Source: Andreesenia angusta (GTDB lineage Bacteria > Bacillota > Clostridia > Tissierellales > Gottschalkiaceae). Taken from it: DNA of 34,851 nt. Both the position numbers and the translations under genes were made by a program. The stretch is taken from NCBI GenBank assembly GCA_030537835.1, contig JAUNVB010000020.1, positions 1-34,851 of the forward strand, in the 5' to 3' direction. The notes beneath the pieces are model-generated. The model did not search any database and was not told where the DNA came from. It was given only the letters and a program-made list of their open reading frames with translations. Within the stretch, counting starts at the first letter, position 1. Every line of letters begins with the position of its first letter. Positions 23,459 to 30,266 of this stretch are shown piece after piece.

Positions 23459-24247
23459 CTATCTCACTATGACTTCTTTTCTTTCTCTATGATCTCTTAA
23501 TAATCTATCCCTTATCATCTCAAAAAATTGACCTTCATTTTTCTTTGCGTTTTCAGGGCAAAACTTTATACATGCCGAACAGTGTATGCATTTATCGTAA
23601 TCCGTCTTCTTAGGATTTAAATGCTGTATTGCATCTACTGGACAATTTCTTATACATGTCCCACAAAATGTGCATTTATCACTAGCTACAGGTCCCCATA
23701 CTTCATCTCTTTTTATTCTCTCTCTATAAGGTCTATTGCCTGGTATCTCTTCTGTGAATAATTCCTCACGTTTATCTGATTTTTCTATTCTTTCAATAAT
23801 CTCTTTACCAAATTTTTCTGCTATCTCTAAATCGGCTTTATCCGGTCTTTTCGTTGCAATTTCCTTCGAATAAGAATGCTCTCCTATAAATACTCCATAT
23901 CCTACCTTGATAAAATTATTTTCCTCAAAAATATCGACTAATTCTATAAGTGCATCTTCAAATGCTCTATTCCCATAGACAACAATCGGCAAAAAATAAG
24001 CTCCATCCGATTTTAGCTTTTTGAATCCTTCTAATAATATTTCTGGAACTCTTCCTGCATATACTGGTACCCCAACGATTAACAATTCATCTTTATCGAA
24101 AAACTTCTTTCTTATATCTCTATCTACTTCTTGTGTCAAATCGTAAACCTTTGGTTTTAGTCCTGTCCCCTTTGCTATTGCTTTTACTACTTTTTTCGTA
24201 GTTCTAGTTGGACTAAAAAACATGGTGCTAAGTCTTAAGCCCTCCAT
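23459..24247 (-). CDS. EFR1 family ferrodoxin (flavodoxin-like + 2[4Fe-4S])
   Basis: 262 aa from the chosen start. A flavodoxin-like domain (about 1-160: LSTMFFSPTRTTKKVVKAIA, LLIVGVPVYAGRVPEILLEG, LPIVVYGNRAFEDAL) is fused to a C-terminal bacterial ferredoxin domain with two complete CxxCxxCxxxCP clusters (C192, C195, C198, C202 and C220, C223, C226, C230). This matches the EFR1 family of anaerobes, thought to pass electrons between flavin and iron-sulfur centres; the redox partner is unknown. Start: ATG at 24247 follows GAGGTGA by about 5 nt; the GTG at 24256 lies within that SD. It is divergent from arsM, with 167 bp between them and no clear promoter of its own. Confidence 0.92.
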   Translation of the reverse strand: MEGLRLSTMFFSPTRTTKKVVKAIAKGTGLKPKVYDLTQEVDRDIRKKFFDKDELLIVGVPVYAGRVPEILLEGFKKLKSDGAYFLPIVVYGNRAFEDALIELVDIFEENNFIKVGYGVFIGEHSYSKEIATKRPDKADLEIAEKFGKEIIERIEKSDKREELFTEEIPGNRPYRERIKRDEVWGPVASDKCTFCGTCIRNCPVDAIQHLNPKKTDYDKCIHCSACIKFCPENAKKNEGQFFEMIRDRLLRDHRERKEVIVR

Positions 24248-24414
24248 AATTCTCACCTCTTTTTTAATCTCTTAAAATCATATAAATAATTCTAAGAAAA
24301 CCCGTATATTAAGTTTATACCCTAAAAATTTATTAGAATTCATTCGAAATTTAATTATCTTAATTTATTTCTACATAGTTAATTTTAGTTTATAATTAAA
24401 TGAGAGGTGGTTAT

Positions 24415-25170
24415 ATGAAAAATTTTGATTTGCGAAAAAATATAGCTGATAAATACTCTTCGATTGCAAAATCTGAGAGTAAAACTACTGGAAGCTCTGT
24501 TGAAGATATTTCTAAATCTCTAGGTTATAGTGAAAGCGAAATTAAAAATATTCCTAAAGATGCAAATCTCGGATTAGGGTGTGGCAATCCTCAGACTATG
24601 GCTAATATAAAAGAGGGAGAAGTATTAGTTGACTTAGGTTCTGGAGCTGGATTTGATGCATTTATTGCTGCAGAAAAAGTAGGAAAAAATGGATTAGTAA
24701 TAGGTGTAGATATGACTTTAGAAATGATTGAAAACGCAAGAAGAAATGCTATCGAAAATAATTATAATAATGTGGAATTTAGATTAGGGGAGATAGAATA
24801 TCTGCCTATTGCAGATAATACTGCCGATATAGTTATTTCAAACTGTGTTATAAACTTATCTACTGATAAAAAAAAGGTCTATAAGGAGATGTATAGAGTC
24901 TTAAAAGATGGTGGTAGAATATCCCTATCTGATACTATTTCAATTAAAGATCTTCCTGATAAGATAAAAGACGATCCTAATATGCATTCTTGCTGAGTCT
25001 CTGGTGCATCGTCTGTGGAACAGATTGAGAGATTCTTAAAAAATATTGGATTTAAGAATATAAATATAGATACAAAGCCATTAAGTGAAGAATATGCTAA
25101 AAAATGGGGAATAAGTGAAATAGATGTAAAAAAATTCTTAGTATCTGGATATATAAGAGCAGAAAAATAA
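24415..25170 (+). CDS. arsM: Arsenite methyltransferase ArsM, selenocysteine-containing (in-frame UGA at 24994)
   Basis: 251 aa if UGA at 24994-24996 is read as Sec194. ArsM transfers methyl groups from SAM to As(III). Motifs: NLGLGCGNP with C56, VLVDLGSGAGFDAFIAA (SAM loop), VIGVDMTLEMIENAR, VEFRLGEIEYLPIAD, ISNCVINLSTDK with C144, VLKDGGRISLSD. The chain then reads HSC-Sec-VSGASSVEQ. In other ArsM proteins the residue before (V/I)SGA is the third As(III)-binding cysteine, so Sec replaces a catalytic Cys. After the UGA the frame stays open for 57 codons that continue the ArsM alignment (FLKNIGFKNI, W, VSGYI) up to TAA at 25168-25170. A SECIS-like hairpin follows the UGA. C193 next to Sec194 could form a selenenylsulfide. 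SD GAGGTGG supports the ATG at 24415 over the one at 24400. No ars operon genes adjoin it. Confidence 0.9.
24994..25034 (+). promoter_or_regulatory. Bacterial SECIS element of arsM
   Basis: Starting at the UGA, AGTCTCT (24996-25002) pairs with AGAGATT (25028-25034), and inside it TCTGT-GGA-ACAGA (25012-25024) makes a second stem with a GG-containing 3-nt loop. The loop begins 20 nt after the UGA, within the 16-37 nt range known for SelB-dependent bSECIS hairpins. Confidence 0.75.
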
Positions 25171-25194
25171 GGGGATAAACCCCCTTATTTTTTA
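25164..25194. terminator. Bidirectional terminator
   Basis: AAATAAGGGG pairs with CCCCTTATTT around GATAAAC, followed by a T run on the plus strand. It closes arsM exactly at the TAA of the UGA-extended frame and also serves the convergent COG2509 gene. Confidence 0.9.
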
Positions 25195-25204
25195 TATCCT
25201 TCTA

Positions 25205-26623
25205 TTAATTATTCCCTATTTTTTCAAGTATATTATTTGCAACTTGGAGTCCATTTGCTGATGCTTGTTGTAATCCTCTAGTTATGCCAGCACCATCTCC
25301 TATTGCATATAAATTCTTTATATTAGTCTCAAAAGTTTTATCTACACAGATTCTATTAGAATAAAATTTAACTTCAACTCCATATAATAGTGTTTCATCA
25401 CTTGCCATTCCTGGAACTACATTATCTAATGCTTCTATCATTTCAGCTAAGTCCTTCATTATCCTATATGGAAGAACTAATGATAAATCCCCTGGAACAG
25501 CATCTAAAAGTGTAGGAACTATATTATTTCTAGTCAATCTATGCTCTGTACTTCTTCTTCCTCTTTTAAAATCTCCATATCTTTGAACTATTATCTTATT
25601 TCCAGCAAGCATATTTCCAAGTTTCGCTATATGCTTTCCATATTCTATCGGTGTTTTAAAAGGTTCTGTAAAGTTTAATGATACTAATAGAGCAAAATTA
25701 GTATTTTTAGTTTTTAAATCGGAAGATTTATAAGCATGTCCATTTACTACAGCTAAATTATCATCATAATATTCTGTCGCAACTTCTCCTGATGGATTTG
25801 AACAAAATACTCTTACTTTATCATCAAATGTTGGAGTATAGTAGACTAGTTTTCCTTCATACATGGTCTCATTGATTTCTTTCATTATTTCGTCTCTAAC
25901 TTCGACTCTAACTCCTACATCTACTGTTCCTACTTTAGTATCAATACCATGCTCTTTACAAATAGATGTCAACCATTCTGATCCTTCTCTTCCTATAGCA
26001 ATTACTACATCATCTGCATATAGTTTTTCTTCATATCCTTTTTTACTCTTACCAATATCTACTCCTATAGCTTTTCCATCTTCAACAATTATATTTTGAA
26101 CCATTGTATTAAAAAGTATTTCAACACCTTCATCTAAAAGATGTTTTTGTATCTTCCCATATATTCTATATCCTTCTTCTGTACCTAAATGTCTAACTGG
26201 ACATTCTAGTAATTTTAAATTCGATTCTATAGCTTTCCTCTTTATCTTCTCTATTCTTTCGACTTCTTCTATTCCATGTACTTTAGTATCTGCTCCAAAT
26301 TTTAAATATATATTATCTGATTCTTTTATCATTTCTTCAGCTTTTGGATAGCCAAGGATTTCGGGAAGTATACCACCTACATCAGGTGATAATGATAATT
26401 TCCCATCGGAATAAGCTCCTGCCCCTGCAAATCCAGTTGTTATAGAGCAAGGTTTGCAACCCACACATCTTTTTAGTTCTCTTTTAGGACAAATTCTCTT
26501 TTCAATGCTTCTGCCTTTTTCTATCATTAAAATCTTCAAATTTTTATCCTTCTCTTTAAGTCTGTAAGCTGTGAATATTCCAGATGGTCCAGCTCCAATG
26601 ATTATTACATCATATTTATTCAT
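25205..26623 (-). CDS. FAD-dependent dehydrogenase (COG2509)
   Basis: 472 aa. N-terminal dinucleotide-binding fold DVIIIGAGPSGIFTAYRL (GxGxxG) and a C-terminal FAD motif NLYAIGDGAGITRGLQQASANG. The Cys-rich segment RICPKRELKRCVGCKPCSITTGFAGAGAYSDGKL is typical of this family, whose substrate is not known. Another family-like stretch is QRYGDFKRGRRSTEHRL. It is cytosolic, with no membrane or signal segment. It is transcribed alone from a good promoter at 26712-26740. An SD (GGGGG, about 9 nt upstream) supports the ATG. The call of family is firm, the reaction unknown; a role in reducing unsaturated or quinoid compounds would be speculation. Confidence 0.88.
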   Translation of the reverse strand: MNKYDVIIIGAGPSGIFTAYRLKEKDKNLKILMIEKGRSIEKRICPKRELKRCVGCKPCSITTGFAGAGAYSDGKLSLSPDVGGILPEILGYPKAEEMIKESDNIYLKFGADTKVHGIEEVERIEKIKRKAIESNLKLLECPVRHLGTEEGYRIYGKIQKHLLDEGVEILFNTMVQNIIVEDGKAIGVDIGKSKKGYEEKLYADDVVIAIGREGSEWLTSICKEHGIDTKVGTVDVGVRVEVRDEIMKEINETMYEGKLVYYTPTFDDKVRVFCSNPSGEVATEYYDDNLAVVNGHAYKSSDLKTKNTNFALLVSLNFTEPFKTPIEYGKHIAKLGNMLAGNKIIVQRYGDFKRGRRSTEHRLTRNNIVPTLLDAVPGDLSLVLPYRIMKDLAEMIEALDNVVPGMASDETLLYGVEVKFYSNRICVDKTFETNIKNLYAIGDGAGITRGLQQASANGLQVANNILEKIGNN

Positions 26624-26711
26624 TTATCATTATCCCCCTAAATATATAATATATATTTTATTATGCAAACAATTAAATAATTTAAGCCAAAAATGTCCGT
26701 GTTACAGATTA

Positions 26712-26740
26712 AATATAACAAAATATAATCTTTAGGTCAA
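26712..26740 (-). promoter_or_regulatory. Promoter of the COG2509 gene
   Basis: TTGACC (26735-26740), 17-bp spacer and TATATT (26712-26717) on the minus strand, about 90 bp before the ATG. Confidence 0.68.
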
Positions 26741-26756
26741 GGATATAAAGTCTTTT

Positions 26757-26789
26757 TATATTTAAATAATCGATATATTTAAATAATCA
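26757..26789. repeat. Short tandem AT-rich direct repeat
   Basis: TATTTAAATAATC occurs twice, 16 bp apart, between the divergent promoters of the COG2509 and FNT genes. It could be a pair of regulator sites, but such AT-rich strings also arise by chance here. Confidence 0.3.
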
Positions 26790-26815
26790 AATTATTATTT
26801 TTTATATAATTAAAA

Positions 26816-26844
26816 TTGATTATATTACTTATCTATTGTATACT
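26816..26844 (+). promoter_or_regulatory. Promoter of the FNT channel gene
   Basis: TTGATT (26816-26821), 17-bp spacer and TATACT (26839-26844), 49 bp before the chosen start codon. Confidence 0.75.
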
Positions 26845-26893
26845 TTATATTGAGTAAATAATGTAATAAGTCAAATTTGAAAGGGTGAGCTCA

Positions 26894-27673
26894 TTGAATA
26901 ATAGGATAATACTTTTCCCATCAGAAATTGCATCAAATACTATAGATTCCGGAGTAAGAAAAGGTAATTATCGTTTTTATAAATTGATACCACTTGGATT
27001 ATTAGCCGGTATTTTCATTTCTATTGGTGCACTTGCAAGTACAGTTATAAAGACTATATTTCCTCCATCAGAAGCTCATATGGCTTCACTTTTTGGCGCA
27101 TTATTCTTTACAATAGGTATAGTCTTAGTTGTAATAGCTGGCGGGGAGCTCTTTACTGGAAATATGTTGATGTTTATGGCAGTTTTGGATGGAAAGCTTA
27201 TATTGAAAAAACTTTTGCGAAATTGGATTGTAATTTATATATTGAATTTCTTAGGTGGACTATTAGTTGTATTTATTTCACTAAAATCTGGTGTCTTTAC
27301 AAATGAGTTATTAGATGTCTTAAGCGATATCAGCCAAAGTAAAATTGATCTTACTTTTTCATCTGCTATTTATAGAGGAATAGGATGTAATATTCTAGTC
27401 TGCCTAAGTGTTTGGATATGTACTTCTGCAAATGATACTACAGGAAAAGTTGTTGCTTCTAGTTTCCCAGTAACAGTATTCATACTCTTAGGCTATGAAC
27501 ACTGTATAGCAAATATGTTCTTTTTCTCTGCAGCAAGAGCTGCTGGATCAGATATATCTCTTTTAGAAGCTTTTACTAAAAATATATTTCCTGTAACTAT
27601 AGGAAATATATTAGGTGGTGTTTTAGTCGCATTACTCTATTACTTTTCATATGTATATAGAGAAGAAAGGTAG
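26894..27673 (+). CDS. Formate/nitrite transporter (FNT) family channel
   Basis: 259 aa from the chosen start, six membrane segments as in FocA/NirC pentameric channels for small monovalent anions. Family marks: GLLAGIFISIGALAST in the first helix, GGELFTGNMLMFM, RGIGCNILVCLSVW, the loop ANDTTGKV, and LLGYEHCIANMFFF, whose His is the central pore residue of the family. Formate, nitrite and hydrosulfide members look alike and the substrate cannot be chosen from sequence alone; in an anaerobe with Pta, formate is plausible. Start: AAAGGGTG is 6 nt before TTG at 26894; the GTG at 26885 lies inside that SD. The stop is within a strong terminator shared with typA. Confidence 0.9.
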   Translation: MNNRIILFPSEIASNTIDSGVRKGNYRFYKLIPLGLLAGIFISIGALASTVIKTIFPPSEAHMASLFGALFFTIGIVLVVIAGGELFTGNMLMFMAVLDGKLILKKLLRNWIVIYILNFLGGLLVVFISLKSGVFTNELLDVLSDISQSKIDLTFSSAIYRGIGCNILVCLSVWICTSANDTTGKVVASSFPVTVFILLGYEHCIANMFFFSAARAAGSDISLLEAFTKNIFPVTIGNILGGVLVALLYYFSYVYREER

Positions 27674-27697
27674 AGATAAATATCTCTACCTTTTTTT
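27668..27697. terminator. Bidirectional terminator
   Basis: AAGGTAGAGAT pairs with ATCTCTACCTT around a short loop and runs into T7. Both convergent stop codons (27671-27673 and 27686-27688) lie inside it. Confidence 0.92.
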
Positions 27698-29503
27698 AGC
27701 TTTATATCTTTTATTCTTATCTAGAATTTCTTTTCTTATTCTAAGATTATTAGGTGTGATTTCAACTAATTCATCGTCTTCTATGAATTCTAACGCTTCT
27801 TCTAGACTTAATTTCTTTGGAGGACTTAATTTCATCGAATCATCTGCTCCAGAGGATCTAGTATTTGTAAGCTGTTTCTTCTTGCACACATTTACATCTA
27901 TATCTCCAAGCTTTGCATTCTGTCCTACTACCATGCCTGAATAGACCTTTTCGCCAGCTCCTATGAAGAGTATACCTCTCTCTTGTGCTGAGTGAAGACC
28001 GTAGGTTATAGCTTCTCCAGTTTCAAAAGATACTAGTGAACCATAAGATCTAGTGCTTATTTCTCCCTTATAAGGCTCATATCCATCAAATATCGTGTTC
28101 ATTATGCCATTACCCTTAGTATCCGTCATGAACTCTGATCTATAGCCTATAAGACCTCTAGCTGGTATTTTAATCTCTAATCTAGTATATCCTCCATTAG
28201 AAGGGTTCATGGTTATTAACTCGCCTTTTCTCTTTCCTAATTTCTCAATAACTGCTCCTACGAATTCTTCTGGTACATCAATGGTTACAATTTCCATAGG
28301 TTCATTCTTCTTTCCATCTATTTCTTTTATCAAAACTTCTGGTTTTGATACTTGAAATTCATATCCTTCTCTTCTCATATTTTCTATTAGAATAGATAGA
28401 TGAAGCTCTCCTCTTCCTAATACTTTAAATGAATCCGTTTTATCTGTTAATTCCACTTTTAACCCAACATCTGTTTGTAATTCTTTCATAAGTCTATCTC
28501 TTAACTGCCTAGATGTTACGTATTTACCATCCTGACCTGCAAATGGACTGTCATTAACTGAGAAATTCATTGCCATTGTAGGCTCTGATATCTTTACAAA
28601 TGGAAGAGGTTCTGGTTTTTCTAAATCACATATGGTATCTCCTATATTTATTCCTTCAACTCCCGAAACGGCTATTATATTTCCTACACTCGATTCATCT
28701 GTCTCTACTCTCTTAAGGCCGTCAAACTCATATATCTTAGTAATTCTAACCTTCTTTTTTATTTCTGGATTTTCATAATTAACTATTATGGCTTCTTGAT
28801 TTAATTTTATCTTTCCACTATCGACTTTTCCTATACCAATTCTTCCTATATAGTCATTATAATCTATTGTTGATATCAATAATTGTAGATTATCATCTAT
28901 CTCTCCCTTTGGAGCAGGAATGAACTCTACTATGGTTTCGAAAAGTGCTTCCATATTTTCATCTTGTTTTTCAATATCTAATGATGCTGTCCCACTCTTT
29001 GCAGATGCAAATACGAAAGGGCAGTCTAATTGATTTTCATTAGCTCCTAATTCAATAAATAGATCTATAACTTTATCTATAGTAGCTTCTGCTTGTGCCT
29101 CTGGTCTATCTATTTTATTTACACATACTATGACTGGCAGTTCTAATTCTAATGCTTTTTTTAAGACGAATTTAGTCTGTGGCATAGGTCCTTCAAAGGC
29201 ATCTACTACTAATACTACACCATTTACCATTTTTAAAACACGTTCTACTTCTCCACCGAAATCTGCATGTCCCGGTGTATCTATTATATTGATCTTATAA
29301 TCTTTATAAGTAACAGCCGTATTCTTAGAAAGAATAGTTATTCCTCTTTCCTTTTCAATCTCGTTTGAATCCATTACTCTGTCTTCTACTTGTTCGTTTT
29401 CTCTAAAAGTACCACTTTGTTGAAGAAGTGCATCTACTAATGTTGTCTTGCCATGATCAACATGGGCTATTATTGCTATATTTCTAATATTATTTATATT
29501 CAC
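27686..29503 (-). CDS. typA: Ribosome-associated GTPase TypA/BipA
   Basis: 605 aa, full length. A translational GTPase that binds 70S ribosomes and helps large-subunit assembly and stress adaptation. The G domain has all motifs: AHVDHGKTTLVDALL (G1), ERGITI (G2), IIDTPGHADFGGEVERVL (G3), VNKIDRPEA (G4) and FASAKSG (G5). It is followed by domain II, the EF-G-like domains III and V, and the BipA-specific C-terminal domain (ARGLIGYRSEFMTDTKGNGI, YGLHSAQERGILFIGAG and MVVGQNAKLGDIDVNVCKKK). The start is GTG at 29501-29503, with GGGAA 6 nt upstream. It is monocistronic. Confidence 0.97.
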   Translation of the reverse strand: MNINNIRNIAIIAHVDHGKTTLVDALLQQSGTFRENEQVEDRVMDSNEIEKERGITILSKNTAVTYKDYKINIIDTPGHADFGGEVERVLKMVNGVVLVVDAFEGPMPQTKFVLKKALELELPVIVCVNKIDRPEAQAEATIDKVIDLFIELGANENQLDCPFVFASAKSGTASLDIEKQDENMEALFETIVEFIPAPKGEIDDNLQLLISTIDYNDYIGRIGIGKVDSGKIKLNQEAIIVNYENPEIKKKVRITKIYEFDGLKRVETDESSVGNIIAVSGVEGINIGDTICDLEKPEPLPFVKISEPTMAMNFSVNDSPFAGQDGKYVTSRQLRDRLMKELQTDVGLKVELTDKTDSFKVLGRGELHLSILIENMRREGYEFQVSKPEVLIKEIDGKKNEPMEIVTIDVPEEFVGAVIEKLGKRKGELITMNPSNGGYTRLEIKIPARGLIGYRSEFMTDTKGNGIMNTIFDGYEPYKGEISTRSYGSLVSFETGEAITYGLHSAQERGILFIGAGEKVYSGMVVGQNAKLGDIDVNVCKKKQLTNTRSSGADDSMKLSPPKKLSLEEALEFIEDDELVEITPNNLRIRKEILDKNKRYKAKKR

Positions 29504-29625
29504 TTATATTCCCACTTTCTAGAACTTATTTCCTATCTAACTTTATAATTTTATCATATCTTGTTGAGTTCTACAAAGTTTTTATTTAAAAAATGCAATT
29601 TTTATTCGTATAATCGACTGCTCAA

Positions 29626-29654
29626 TTGATATAGTCAAAAATATCTGATAGAAT
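29626..29654 (+). promoter_or_regulatory. Promoter of the YcxB-like gene
   Basis: TTGATA (29626-29631), 17-bp spacer and TAGAAT (29649-29654) with an extended TG at 29646-29647. Confidence 0.72.
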
Positions 29655-29688
29655 GGTTTAAGAAATAAAATCGGAATGGAGGGTTTTT

Positions 29689-30219
29689 TTGAAAAAAGAT
29701 TTTGTCCTTACAAAAGAAGATTATATTGATTTTAATCTCTATTTTTATAATAATTCACCACAATTAATAAGAAAGCGTAATATTCAAAGATTTATTTTTC
29801 CTGTAGTTTATCTTTTGATTCCAGTTTTCTTAAATAATTTTAATAAGGTTCCTTATAAGCAGACTCTTCCTATATTTATAATAGCGGCTATTGCCTGGTT
29901 AATCATATATCCAAAGCTTTCAATATATGGTGTTGAGAAAAATGTAAAGAGAATTGTTGAAAAAAGTGAAAAGGGAGAAAATAGTTTAACTGGGGACTAT
30001 ACTATTGAAACTAAGGAAGATGGACTTTTAATATCTAAGGAAAATGGAAATGTGGATATAAAATGGAATCAAATCATAGATTTAAAAGAAGATGATAAAA
30101 GAATTTATATATTTATGAGTCCTATGGTTGCATATATTGTAAAAAAAGAGGCTTTCAGTCCTGATGAAGAGGAAGTCTTTAAACAATTGATTAAATCTAA
30201 TTCGGATAATATAAAATAA
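29689..30219 (+). CDS. YcxB-like membrane protein
   Basis: 176 aa. Two membrane segments (about 35-48 and 58-75) follow an N-terminal polar stretch with DFNLYFYNNSPQLIRKR. The C-terminal 100 residues are soluble and beta-rich, with GDYTIETKEDGLLISKENG, DIKWNQIIDLKEDDKRIYIF and AYIVKKEAFSPDEEEVFKQ. This pattern (membrane hairpin, then W-x-x-I-x-x-L, F and IPKxxF-like motifs) is that of YcxB-like/PH-like proteins (PF14317), whose function is unknown. The start is TTG at 29689, 5 nt after GGAGGG, with no in-frame ATG nearby. Single gene between typA (divergent) and the Ca2+-ATPase (convergent). Confidence 0.8.
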   Translation: MKKDFVLTKEDYIDFNLYFYNNSPQLIRKRNIQRFIFPVVYLLIPVFLNNFNKVPYKQTLPIFIIAAIAWLIIYPKLSIYGVEKNVKRIVEKSEKGENSLTGDYTIETKEDGLLISKENGNVDIKWNQIIDLKEDDKRIYIFMSPMVAYIVKKEAFSPDEEEVFKQLIKSNSDNIK

Positions 30220-30226
30220 AAAATAT

Positions 30227-30265
30227 AAAAAGACATATAGGTAATCAAATTCCTATATGTCTTTT
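30227..30265. terminator. Bidirectional terminator
   Basis: AAAAGACATATAGG pairs with CCTATATGTCTTTT around a 10-nt loop, between the YcxB-like gene and the convergent P-type ATPase gene. Confidence 0.9.
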
Positions 30266-30266
30266 A

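Noticed and set aside
24400..24996. arsM as a truncated pseudogene
   Set aside because: A single TGA at a conserved Cys position, an intact and conserved downstream frame and a correctly placed hairpin fit recoding better than decay.
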